From assembly GCA_910579145.1 (NCBI GenBank), contig CAJTTQ010000004.1:16044-74910 (forward strand): DNA of 58,867 bases. Direction: 5' to 3'. Each line of letters begins with the position of its first letter. The stretch's first letter is position 1. The translations under genes were made by a program, and so were the position numbers. Of the stretch, positions 8,134 to 16,088 are shown piece after piece. The notes below the pieces were generated by a model, which saw nothing but the letters and a program-made list of their open reading frames with translations, made no database searches and had not been told where the DNA came from. The stretch is from an uncultured Eubacterium sp. (GTDB lineage Bacteria; Bacillota; Clostridia; Lachnospirales; Lachnospiraceae).

Positions 8134-9987
8134 TCATTCTCCTTTCCAGACAGCCTCCTCATACCAGGTCCTGCCCAATCGTAAACGTTCCTTCGTTTTA
8201 TCCCACACAATGTCCTGCTTCAGCATTCCCACCTCGTCTCCCACATTGTTCGCGTAAATATGGAAAACAACCGTCAATTTGGAGCCCGTCCATTCCATCG
8301 ACACATAAGACAGATCCATGATCGCATGTTTCCCCAGCTTTGCAAAATAGTCGGAAAGTTTCGGTTGATCTAAAAAGTCCAGCTTTTTCTGAAAACCGGT
8401 AGAAGGCACCTTTAAGAGAGCCGTCTGGTCGTCGTTGACCTTGATCTTGAAAAATTGACCTTCACTCAAGCGTCTCATACCTTTGGGCTGGGCCAGTACG
8501 CTCCACTTCCCCTTGCTGTCCCGTTTCAGAATGCGAAACTCCGCCAGTGTCCGGTATTCATTGAGCAAGACAAGTATTTCCTTCGTCCCGTCTCCGTCAA
8601 AATCCGGTTCGGCAACCAGTTCACTGTGTGCCAGATCATGATACCACAAATCTTTGGAATTTCCCAGACTTATTTTTTTCGCGAGTTTCTTTTCATTAAT
8701 AATAACATACGGTTTTGAGGCGTCCATTCGGGAGCATAACAGAGCAATACATGTCTGACCATTCCCCAGTTTCAGTGTCGGCTGCAACCAGCACGTAACC
8801 TCCTTATCCTCCTCACCATCTGTCGTGGTCGTTATGCTCAGCTCCTCATCATCCAGATTCCACTCTACGGAATTACTTGTGATGACATTATCATCCCCTG
8901 ATGAATTTTCCTCTGCTTTTTTTCCTCCCGCTCCTTTTCCCTGTTCCTTTTTCCCGCCTTTTTCTCCTTGATCGACCCCTTCCACCGGCTTGCTGCTGTC
9001 AGATACAGTCCCTGTTGCTTCCGCCAGCCTGCGCATTTCTTCCTGCACATCTTCGGGTATTTTTACACACACATCCGGCACGCCCGCATACTTCACATAC
9101 CCGCCGCGCATGAAATAGAGCGGGACGACAACACGGTTATTCAGATGAAAGTATAACACGTATTCCGTATCTTCCGAAACCTGCATCGTAACTGACGTAC
9201 TATCGTAAAGCATGATCTCCCCGTTACAGAGTGAATCGATCAGTTCGGATACTTTATTTTCAGTAGAAGCATCCAGCAGTTTCTTTTTCTCCGCTCCCGC
9301 TGCCATGTCATCCCCGTCCTGGTATTCTACCGATACATAGTTTTCCTTCAAATGAAGCCTATCCTCGTACAGATCAGAAGCATCCTCTAACGTGATCCCA
9401 GTATTTTTGACAAGAAGTTCTGTGCGGCTCTCATCATAGTCGTACTTAAGCGCAACGGCAAAGGAATCATCCAATCCCTCCACGGAGTACAGCTTGCCCG
9501 TCGAACTGCCGGCAAAATCAACATATCCGTCATCTTCCGTCCACCCATTGATCCATCCTGTCGCCTCACCCAGATAGGTGTCAAGACGCAAATCCTCCTG
9601 AACGACACTGGCACATACATCCCCTAAATAAACACCGCCCTTGTAAATGACAAACGGAATCACAAGGCAATCTGAATCACTGCTATTTAAGTCAACTTCT
9701 AATTCGGGTATGGATACTCCTCTTTGCGGCGGGTCCGTTTCTTGTACTGCCACCTTACCCCCGCCACTTCGTCCTCCGTCTTCCGTAAAAAACCGCAGAT
9801 CCCATAAAAACAATATCACGGTAATCAAGCACAGACATGCGGCAGCAACGGCGATCCAGCGCTTTCTTTGCACGAGGCCGGCGAGGCCGGCACGTTTTCG
9901 TTCCAACCCGATAACGGATTCTTCTATATACTCATCGCTGATCTCTCCCAGTATTTCCGCGATCAGTTCCTTCTTTTCTTCTTTCAT
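8134..9987 (-). CDS. Probable membrane-anchored anti-sigma factor
   Basis: This 617-residue protein is encoded directly after, and overlapping by four bases, an ECF sigma gene; that position is the main reason for the anti-sigma call. The cytoplasmic head of about 43 residues (KEEKKELIAEILGEISDEYI) is followed by one membrane helix (about 44-62). A large extracellular part comes next, split by a K/G/E-rich linker (about residues 325-355). The second half contains DFDGDGTKEILVLL, a calcium-loop motif like those in FG-GAP/VCBS repeats. No standard zinc anti-sigma motif is seen. The extracellular region may sense an envelope signal. Family not recognised. Confidence 0.7.
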   Translation of the reverse strand: MKEEKKELIAEILGEISDEYIEESVIGLERKRAGLAGLVQRKRWIAVAAACLCLITVILFLWDLRFFTEDGGRSGGGKVAVQETDPPQRGVSIPELEVDLNSSDSDCLVIPFVIYKGGVYLGDVCASVVQEDLRLDTYLGEATGWINGWTEDDGYVDFAGSSTGKLYSVEGLDDSFAVALKYDYDESRTELLVKNTGITLEDASDLYEDRLHLKENYVSVEYQDGDDMAAGAEKKKLLDASTENKVSELIDSLCNGEIMLYDSTSVTMQVSEDTEYVLYFHLNNRVVVPLYFMRGGYVKYAGVPDVCVKIPEDVQEEMRRLAEATGTVSDSSKPVEGVDQGEKGGKKEQGKGAGGKKAEENSSGDDNVITSNSVEWNLDDEELSITTTTDGEEDKEVTCWLQPTLKLGNGQTCIALLCSRMDASKPYVIINEKKLAKKISLGNSKDLWYHDLAHSELVAEPDFDGDGTKEILVLLNEYRTLAEFRILKRDSKGKWSVLAQPKGMRRLSEGQFFKIKVNDDQTALLKVPSTGFQKKLDFLDQPKLSDYFAKLGKHAIMDLSYVSMEWTGSKLTVVFHIYANNVGDEVGMLKQDIVWDKTKERLRLGRTWYEEAVWKGE

Positions 9988-10538
9988 ATCGAAAACCCCT
10001 CCTCTCCCAGATACGTTTTCAATTTCTCCCTGATTCGGAACAGCTTTACGGATACATTATTTTCACTCATGTGAAGATCATTCGCGATCAGGGTGACCGG
10101 ATGCGAAAACCAGTACCGGCGCAAAAACAAAACGCGCTCCTCATGTTCCAATGCCCTGACAAAATCATTTACCACCCTTCCCATTTCCATGGCAAACCAC
10201 TCTGTTTCTGCCGACGAAACAGAAAAACAGTCATCCAGTTCTTCCATCGCTTTGTCAAAACTGCTGTCCCGTTTTTTAGCTCTGTTAAACCGACGTTTGT
10301 TGAGGGAAATATTGCGGGCGATCTTACAGACATAGGCGGCAAACGGGTTTGGCTTTTTCGGTGGAACCGTATTCCACACGCCCAGATATGTATCATTTTC
10401 ACATTCGCGCGCATCCTCGTTGTCGTTTAAAATATGATGGGAGATATGGAATATCAGTTTCCCGTATTTTGCTGACAACTCCTTGACCGCCTGTTCCGAG
10501 CGCTCAAAAAATAAGCCGATTATCTTCTCATCGTCCAT
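9984..10538 (-). CDS. ECF-type RNA polymerase sigma factor
   Basis: Sigma-70 family protein of 184 residues. The ATG at 10538 has AAGGAGG eight bases upstream and is preferred over a GTG at 10547 that abuts the ribosome site. Region 2 is visible as NEDARECENDTYLGVWNTVPP with the KIARNISLNKRR helix. Region 4 near the C-terminus (LFLRRYWFSHPVTLIANDLHMSENNVSVKLFRIREKL) has the expected helix-turn-helix. Its stop overlaps the anti-sigma start, so the two are co-translated. The divergent Cys-rich protein gene, 200 bases away, is a possible target. Confidence 0.9.
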   Translation of the reverse strand: MDDEKIIGLFFERSEQAVKELSAKYGKLIFHISHHILNDNEDARECENDTYLGVWNTVPPKKPNPFAAYVCKIARNISLNKRRFNRAKKRDSSFDKAMEELDDCFSVSSAETEWFAMEMGRVVNDFVRALEHEERVLFLRRYWFSHPVTLIANDLHMSENNVSVKLFRIREKLKTYLGEEGFSI

Positions 10539-10582
10539 CTCCTGCACCTCCTTCTACCTATTATCTAACGAAGTCTCTCCTA

Positions 10583-10611
10583 ATCTTACTAAATATTTTT
10601 ATTTTTTGCAA
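10583..10611 (-). promoter_or_regulatory. Promoter of the ECF sigma/anti-sigma operon
   Basis: Minus-strand TTGCAA (10611-10606) and TAAGAT (10588-10583) are 17 bases apart. TTGCAA occurs again at 10618-10623, so the two copies form a TTGCAA-N6-TTGCAA palindrome in the divergent region. It could be an operator. Confidence 0.5.
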
Positions 10612-10643
10612 AAAAAATTGCAAGGATTCCCGATGTCAGGTCG

Positions 10644-10739
10644 TATTATATATAAAAGGCAGTTTAAAAGCTGATTTGATCAAAGGATGTATAAGGAGGA
10701 GAATAACAACTCCTCTAGAAAACAGGAGGACTTACCATT
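10644..10739 (+). promoter_or_regulatory. Leader of Cys-rich protein gene with duplicated Shine-Dalgarno and anti-SD
   Basis: A TATTATATATAAAA box (10644 onward) is the likely -10 region. The leader carries AAGGAGGA at 10693-10700 with no start codon behind it, CTCCT at 10710-10714, and the true AGGAGG at 10724-10729. CTCCT can pair with either copy, so the first could free or the second could hide the working ribosome site. Confidence 0.4.
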
Positions 10740-11195
10740 ATGTTTAGAAACTGGAAAAAATCCGCTGTCATTGCGTTGGCAGCACTCACATTGACAGGCG
10801 GTGCCACCGCTCCCGTATTTGCCCACGGACACGGATATGGGCATCACAACGCATACCGTCAGACAAATTGTTATAACGGGACATGTGATTATCCCGGACA
10901 GAACTGTGATAAAGATTGTGAATACCCCGGTCAGAATTGCGATGGGATTTGTGACTACCACGGCCGAAACTGTGATGGAAACTGCCAATACTCTCGCCAG
11001 AACTACAATCAGACAAAAACGAGTAAGAAAAAAAATGTCAAGCAAAAAGGATATTACTGTGAGTACCACGAAAAAACTCATAAGAAAAAAAGCAGCTGCA
11101 AAAATTATTGCAAAAAACATAAGACGATCCACGCAAATGGGAAAAGACACCAGGTATCAAAAAGCAAAGTGTCTAAACAGAAATTGTCCAAATAA
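10740..11195 (+). CDS. Secreted Cys/His-rich repeat protein
   Basis: This 151-residue protein starts at the ATG ten bases after AGGAGG. Residues 1-28 are a signal peptide (WKKSAVIALAALTLTGG...VFA). A His-rich stretch HGHGYGHH follows. Then come about 3.5 copies of an 11-residue unit of the form C-[DE]-Y-P-G-Q-N-C-D-x-x (about residues 49-88). The C-terminal third is very basic (many KKK runs) and holds a second Cys/His group: YYCEYHEKTH, SSCKNYCKKH. The cysteine and histidine spacing suggests metal binding or disulfide cross-linking, and the basic tail suggests contact with the anionic wall. Family not recognised. It sits between two ECF sigma modules. Confidence 0.75.
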   Translation: MFRNWKKSAVIALAALTLTGGATAPVFAHGHGYGHHNAYRQTNCYNGTCDYPGQNCDKDCEYPGQNCDGICDYHGRNCDGNCQYSRQNYNQTKTSKKKNVKQKGYYCEYHEKTHKKKSSCKNYCKKHKTIHANGKRHQVSKSKVSKQKLSK

Positions 11196-11214
11196 AATTC
11201 GTCTACACATCACT

Positions 11215-11266
11215 AAAAAAATCCAGGAAATGACGGTGCATATTCTGCATCATTTTCTGGATTTTT
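11215..11266. terminator. Bidirectional terminator after Cys-rich gene
   Basis: ATCCAGGAAATGA pairs with TCATTTTCTGGAT (one G-U), with inner TGCA/TGCA pairs. A6 lies before it and T5 after it. Confidence 0.8.
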
Positions 11267-11294
11267 CCATGATATTGCCTCCCACAAAAAATAG

Positions 11295-11325
11295 TTGTGA
11301 TAAAAACGGGTTCATATGTTATAAT
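11295..11325 (+). promoter_or_regulatory. Promoter of second ECF sigma gene
   Basis: TATAAT at 11320-11325 has an extended -10 TG at 11317-11318. TTGTGA at 11295 is a poorly spaced (19 bases) -35. Confidence 0.6.
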
Positions 11326-11353
11326 GTCTTTAAAAGATGAGGCTGTGAATATT

Positions 11354-11425
11354 ATGAAAAGTGGTGATACGTACTTGCAGCTTATGGGCCGGTATCCGGT
11401 CATCAGCCTTTCTTTGATTCATTAG
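11354..11425 (+). pseudogene. Remnant of an AAA-ATPase-like (PD-(D/E)XK-linked) protein
   Basis: A 23-codon frame contains YLQLMGRYPVISLSLIH. From memory this is like the segment after the Walker motif region of clostridial AAA-ATPase/PD-(D/E)XK nuclease proteins (patterns such as LMGKYPVI-L-LK). Nothing else of that family is present, and the frame has no ribosome site. It lies in the leader of the ECF gene, so it is most likely a gene scrap left by a rearrangement. Confidence 0.4.
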
Positions 11426-11442
11426 CAGGAGGTGATGCACGC

Positions 11443-11937
11443 ATGCGGAGTGAGGAAAATGTAATCCGCGCCGTCGAACAATACGCTGACATGGTGCGGC
11501 GTATTTGCTATTATTATCTAAAAAATGACGCCGATACGGAGGATATATTTCAAAACGTTTTTTTGAAATATATGCTGCACGATAAGCCGTTTTACAATGA
11601 TGAACACGAAAAAGCGTGGCTGCTCCGTGTTGCGATCAATGCCTGCAAAGATTATCTGAAAAGTTTCTTCCGGCGCAACACTGTCCCGTTAGAGGTACTG
11701 AATGAAGTAGCGGCTGAAGTTCCCGAATCGCACAGAGAGGTGATGGAAGCCGTGCTTTCCCTGCCGCAAAAGTACAAAGACCCCATCTACCTGCACTATT
11801 ATGAAGGGTACTCAGCGGCCGAGATCGGATCGATCCTGGGCAAAAAAGAAAATACCGTGTATTCCCTGTTAGCGAGAGGGAGAAAACAATTAAAGGAAAA
11901 GCTGGGAGGTGAAGGATTTGACGAATCAGATACATAA
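11443..11937 (+). CDS. ECF-type RNA polymerase sigma factor (SigI-like pairing)
   Basis: Sigma factor of 164 residues, started by an ATG after AGGAGGTGATG. Region 2 shows NDADTEDIFQNVFLKY and EKAWLLRVAINACKDYLKS. Region 4 shows YYEGYSAAEIGSILGKKENT followed by VYSLLARGRKQLKEKL. The next gene overlaps its end by 20 bases and encodes an RsgI-like membrane protein, so the two form a sigma/anti-sigma switch. It has its own extended -10 promoter and is independent of the first ECF module at 10 kb. Confidence 0.92.
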   Translation: MRSEENVIRAVEQYADMVRRICYYYLKNDADTEDIFQNVFLKYMLHDKPFYNDEHEKAWLLRVAINACKDYLKSFFRRNTVPLEVLNEVAAEVPESHREVMEAVLSLPQKYKDPIYLHYYEGYSAAEIGSILGKKENTVYSLLARGRKQLKEKLGGEGFDESDT

Positions 11938-12712
11938 TGCGTTTGACAGCATCAAAGCGGATGAGCAGCTGAAGCGTTCGACAATACAGTTTATATCTGC
12001 AAAACAAGAAGAAAAAACGCAGTTTTTTGGCAAGCCGGCATTTCGGCGAGCGGCGGCAGCCGTTTGCATGATCTGTGTGCTGGCGCTCGGCCTCGAAGGT
12101 TATTTCTGGATCCAGACACCCGTTTCTTATATAAGCATTGACGTGAATCCTTCGATCGAACTTGCCCTGAACCGTTTTAACCGCGTCATATCGGCGGAAG
12201 CATACAATGAAGAGGCAGAAGAAATCCTGAAAGGATTGTCCTTGAAATGGAAAAATTATACAGAAGCAATGGAAGAGATCGTGGATGGTAAGGAAATGAA
12301 CGTCTATCTGACGGACGAAGCTGAACTCGTATTTACAGTGGCGACCGATGGTGGACGTAACGATGAATTAACTTCCGGTATAGAAACATACTGTGGTAAT
12401 ACGGGGCGCAAATGCCACCACTACAGCGCGGACACCGAAATTGTGGATGAGGCTCACGGGAACGGTCTTTCGGTTGGCAAGTATTACGCATATCTCCAGC
12501 TGTATCAATATGATGATACGGTGACGGTCGATGAGTGCAAAGGGATGAGTGTGTCACATATTCACGGATTAGCACGCGAACATGCGCATTGCGGGGAGAA
12601 TGGCAACGGGCAGAACACCGGGGACAGTGTACAAAATCAGTCATCGGCGGATGTGAGCAACTCAGCGACCGGACACGGGCAGCACCACCGGAATAGAAGA
12701 CATGGGGATTGA
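11918..12712 (+). CDS. RsgI-like anti-sigma factor
   Basis: Membrane protein of 264 residues. The TTG at 11918, eight bases after GGGAGG, gives MTNQIHNAFDSIKADEQLK, a normal N-terminus for this group; GTG at 11909 is too close to the ribosome site. One membrane helix at about 45-63. Just outside it lies YISIDVNPSIELALNRFNR (about 71-89), the hallmark of the RsgI middle domain, which in known members self-cleaves and starts regulated proteolysis. The C-terminal 50 residues are low-complexity and His/Asn/Gln-rich (GHGQHHRNRRHGD). No carbohydrate-binding domain follows, unlike cellulosome RsgI proteins. It likely holds the adjacent sigma factor at the membrane. Confidence 0.85.
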   Translation: MTNQIHNAFDSIKADEQLKRSTIQFISAKQEEKTQFFGKPAFRRAAAAVCMICVLALGLEGYFWIQTPVSYISIDVNPSIELALNRFNRVISAEAYNEEAEEILKGLSLKWKNYTEAMEEIVDGKEMNVYLTDEAELVFTVATDGGRNDELTSGIETYCGNTGRKCHHYSADTEIVDEAHGNGLSVGKYYAYLQLYQYDDTVTVDECKGMSVSHIHGLAREHAHCGENGNGQNTGDSVQNQSSADVSNSATGHGQHHRNRRHGD

Positions 12713-12742
12713 GGGGAACGAGTACTCTCCGTGTATTATCTC

Positions 12743-12760
12743 TATCGCACTTTTGCGATA
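12743..12760 (+). terminator. Weak terminator after RsgI-like gene
   Basis: TATCGCA-CTTT-TGCGATA hairpin followed at a distance by T-rich sequence. Only 7 bp, so the call is tentative. Confidence 0.35.
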
Positions 12761-12789
12761 CAACCGTTTTTCACCTTTTTCCTTCCCCT

Positions 12790-14238
12790 CTACTCCGTCC
12801 GGATCGCCGCCAGCGGACTCAGTTTCATCGCACGCCGTGCCGGGAAATATCCCGCGAGCATACCCATCAGGGTAGAAAAAGCGATTGCTGTCAGCCCCAG
12901 CCACCAGGGGATAACAGAAATATTCCCGTTGATGCCATCGGCCGAACCCGCAAACGAATTCAGGACCGCGGAAACGATAAACGTAAACCCGAGTCCGACG
13001 ACACCGCCGATAAATCCGATCCCTGCCGCTTCCATCAAAAACAGTTTCCGAATGTCCTTCATATTGCAGCCGAGTACTTTCATCACGCCGATCTCTTTCG
13101 TCCGCTCATACGTTGACATCATCATCGTATTGGCGATACCGATCGCCGCCACCAAAAAGGCCACCATACCGATCCCGCCCAGTGTCAGTTCCACGATCTG
13201 AAGGCTCTGCTGAATGGATTCCAGCAGTTCCTTATTGCTGTCTGCCTCAAATCCCATTTCCTGGATGGCCTGCATGACTTCCTCTACATGGTCGGTCTCA
13301 TCCACATCGATGACAAACTCCGTATACACCCAGTCTTTCAACGGCCTTCCTTTGATCTTCGGCTGTCCCGGGATGTTTCCTTTGCCAAAATTTTTAATCA
13401 GGTAACTTTTCAGGGCGTCGATATCGACTAACAGGTTCTGGCTGTTCTCGCGGTAGTCATCCGGGCCGCCCTCGAGGATGCCGGTTATTTTTACACGGAA
13501 CAATACCGTATTGTCAACTTCTGGATCCGACACGCCGCTCATAGCCATATCCACGCCCGTATCCGTTCCGGCGCCATCCCCTGCCGCGTCACCGAGATCA
13601 CCGTATCCGTTATCCTGATCGGCATCCGCAGGCGCTTCTTCCGTTTGATCGTCTGCGTTATCGTCATAAAATTTCACCTGACGGACCTGCCTCATCAGAT
13701 CAATATCCGGCAGTTCCCCGGTCGAATAGTAATCATAGTACTCGTCTCCCAGCGAATAGCCGAAACTGGTAAGTATCGTATTTCCCGCCAAAAGCTGGAG
13801 GCTGCCCCCGCCCTCCGCCGGGAGTTCCCCTTCTCCCAGTTTCTGGCTCTCCATGACCTCCTTACTCACTCCGACCAGCATCGCATAACCGCTGTATTTT
13901 CCCTGTTCCATGTTCACATCAAACGTCAGCGAAGGGGAAACACTTTGGACATATTCCATCTGCTCAAACATGGAGAGATTCGCATCGGTGAGCAGTGTAT
14001 CCACATCCGTTTTTTCATTCCCAGACATCATATCACCCGAAGACCGGACGCGGATCTGCGTGGCGGAACCCATGCTCGAATATTCTTCCATCATCATCTG
14101 CTTCATACCGACAGCAAGAGAGATCATCGCCACTACCGACGCCGTTCCGATCAGCACGCCCAGCACGGTTAAAAACGTGCGGAGTTTCCGCCGCCACAGA
14201 TTTCCAAAACTCATCGTCATTACATCATAGAAGCTCAT
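12790..14238 (-). CDS. MacB-like ABC transporter permease
   Basis: Inner-membrane permease of 482 residues in the MacB/FtsX (type VII ABC) fold. There is one N-terminal helix (about 19-42, RKLRTFLTVLGVLIGTASVV), an extracellular domain of about 300 residues, and three C-terminal helices (GIGMVAFLVAAIGIANTMMM onward). The conserved cytoplasmic phrases TYERTKEIGVMKVLGC and GYFPARRAMKLSPLAAIR are present. The periplasmic-type domain has an acidic insert (about residues 190-235). The start overlaps the end of the upstream surface-protein gene by 14 bases, and the ATPase gene precedes both. Such transporters drive mechanotransmission rather than classic import; the substrate is unknown. Confidence 0.92.
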   Translation of the reverse strand: MSFYDVMTMSFGNLWRRKLRTFLTVLGVLIGTASVVAMISLAVGMKQMMMEEYSSMGSATQIRVRSSGDMMSGNEKTDVDTLLTDANLSMFEQMEYVQSVSPSLTFDVNMEQGKYSGYAMLVGVSKEVMESQKLGEGELPAEGGGSLQLLAGNTILTSFGYSLGDEYYDYYSTGELPDIDLMRQVRQVKFYDDNADDQTEEAPADADQDNGYGDLGDAAGDGAGTDTGVDMAMSGVSDPEVDNTVLFRVKITGILEGGPDDYRENSQNLLVDIDALKSYLIKNFGKGNIPGQPKIKGRPLKDWVYTEFVIDVDETDHVEEVMQAIQEMGFEADSNKELLESIQQSLQIVELTLGGIGMVAFLVAAIGIANTMMMSTYERTKEIGVMKVLGCNMKDIRKLFLMEAAGIGFIGGVVGLGFTFIVSAVLNSFAGSADGINGNISVIPWWLGLTAIAFSTLMGMLAGYFPARRAMKLSPLAAIRTE

Positions 14239-16072
14239 CGTCGATCAACTCCTCTTCCTTCTTCAAACGTTTCTTTTTCAATACGCGATGTACGATCACC
14301 CCAGCTATGATCAACACGACAACGACCGGGATCACTAGGAACAGCGGGGAAATTCCTCCCCCTACTTCTTCTTCCCCCATCATTTCCATATCGTCTTCCA
14401 TGTCCATCTCATCCATCTCGTCCTGGACAAAAATAGCCACGTTCTCTTCATACGTACTGCTCTCACCGGACGAATTTTCATACGAGATCACAATCACACA
14501 CTCCCCGTCACTGTCTTCCGGCGTCGCCTCCACGCCTGTCAGCGGCACATTGGCGTAGCCGCTCGCGCCGGCAGCGATATTTCCCACAAAAGTTTCTTCA
14601 CTCTCGACGCCATCCCCCTTGCATTGAACGGTAACATTGTTTAATGAACCGGCGCCCATATTGTTGATAGAAAATGCCAGGTCGCCCTCACCGCCTACGG
14701 ACAGTACGTCCGGCGGGGTCATTTCAGTCAGGCTGATGCGGTCTTTGAGCGTCACCGGAATAGACACATTGTCCTGTGAATCAAAGGCGTTCGCTTTTCC
14801 ATCCTCGTATTCGGCCTTGATCGTCATCGGGTAGGAACGCGATCCCAAGCTGGCCGACGCTTTCATTTTAAAAGAAATCGTGACGGTCCCCTTTGCTCCG
14901 ATGCGGTCCACATACGCGGTACTGGCCCCGCTGACTGGCAGAAACTCGCCATTCGCTGTAGACAGCGAAAATTTTACATTTTTTACTGCCTGGCTGGCGT
15001 TATTTTTTATATGAAGCTTTAGTTGAAACTTGCTATTCGGTGTGATCTTTTTCACGTCCGTGTCATACCCCGTAACCATCACGCGGGGGGTGGACTTTTT
15101 GTCATTTCCGGTCTGCTCCGCCTGTTTCTTTCCCTTCAGTTTCACCTGGATCGTTTTATCTGCCGTTACCGATGTCTTTCCCTTCAGATATGTAATTTTA
15201 AATGTGATTCCCTGATAACCGGCAGCAGCATCTTCTTTTACGCGGAACGTATAGCGGCATTTCAATTTTTTTGTTCCCTTTGAATGTGTAACCCGGTACG
15301 CGTCCGTCGTGCTCTCAAACGGGAACCCCTCCCCGATCACCGGTACAACATCTGTAATCTTATATTTGGAACTATATGCGGTAAATGCCACACGGCAATT
15401 TCCACCGTAGCTTCCATGCGGCGTACCGCTCATTTTCAGGGAAACATCCCCGTCCAATGCCGGATCGTCAGAAGAACCAGCCTCGCCGCCGCTTTTCTTT
15501 CCCGTAAGTTTTACACTGACATCCTTATTCACATAGTATTCACTGTCGTACACCGCCGTACTTCCATCTGTCGCGCGCCTGCTGTATACAACAGTAAAAC
15601 CAGTCAGATAATAACCCGTTTCCAACGTATCCTTCGCCCGGAACCGGTAAGAACAATGAACGGAATTCCCGCTTCCCGTCGTCACACGGTATGCCTCATC
15701 CTCCATCGCGAACGGAAATCCCTCATTCAAAACCGGATATACCCGCTCGATCCTCTCAACTTCATAATTCTTTTTCCTATTTTTATTCCCAGCTGCCGTA
15801 AATGAAATCTCCACTCTCCCACCTGCTTTGGCGCCGTTTACTTTCACACCGGATATACTGATATCCGACGATGCGCCCGCAAGCATCTCCCCATTCTGCT
15901 CCCCTTCATCTGCACCGCCGTTTCCCGGCATGTCTTCTGAGGAAATAGTCCCAGACCCATTTCCCTCCTCCTGTACCGGCGCTGCGGCCGCACTGTGGTA
16001 AATCCCGAAAACAGCCAACACACACAATACAAGTGCTGCTGTTTTTCTCCATTTTTTCATTCTCGTACTCAT
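14225..16072 (-). CDS. Membrane-anchored extracellular CARDB-like protein of the ABC exporter operon
   Basis: This 615-residue protein has a signal peptide (about 1-31, ending HSAAAA), a long extracellular part, a C-terminal membrane helix (about 573-595, SPLFLVIPVVVVLIIAGVIV) and a basic cytoplasmic tail. Two duplicated modules of about 120 residues share GEGFPFE/A, AYRV and a CxYxFR strand (about residues 75-200 and 215-330). Two CARDB/COG1361-type Ig modules follow (KFQLKLHIKNNASQAVKN; LAFSINNMGAGSLNN). Start: ATG eight bases after GGAGG. It takes the place that a MacA adaptor has in Gram-negative systems and could act as the extracytoplasmic partner of the permease. No lipoyl or coiled-coil adaptor features are seen. 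Confidence 0.8.
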   Translation of the reverse strand: MSTRMKKWRKTAALVLCVLAVFGIYHSAAAAPVQEEGNGSGTISSEDMPGNGGADEGEQNGEMLAGASSDISISGVKVNGAKAGGRVEISFTAAGNKNRKKNYEVERIERVYPVLNEGFPFAMEDEAYRVTTGSGNSVHCSYRFRAKDTLETGYYLTGFTVVYSRRATDGSTAVYDSEYYVNKDVSVKLTGKKSGGEAGSSDDPALDGDVSLKMSGTPHGSYGGNCRVAFTAYSSKYKITDVVPVIGEGFPFESTTDAYRVTHSKGTKKLKCRYTFRVKEDAAAGYQGITFKITYLKGKTSVTADKTIQVKLKGKKQAEQTGNDKKSTPRVMVTGYDTDVKKITPNSKFQLKLHIKNNASQAVKNVKFSLSTANGEFLPVSGASTAYVDRIGAKGTVTISFKMKASASLGSRSYPMTIKAEYEDGKANAFDSQDNVSIPVTLKDRISLTEMTPPDVLSVGGEGDLAFSINNMGAGSLNNVTVQCKGDGVESEETFVGNIAAGASGYANVPLTGVEATPEDSDGECVIVISYENSSGESSTYEENVAIFVQDEMDEMDMEDDMEMMGEEEVGGGISPLFLVIPVVVVLIIAGVIVHRVLKKKRLKKEEELIDDELL

Positions 16073-16088
16073 ATTTCGAGCCTCCTAT

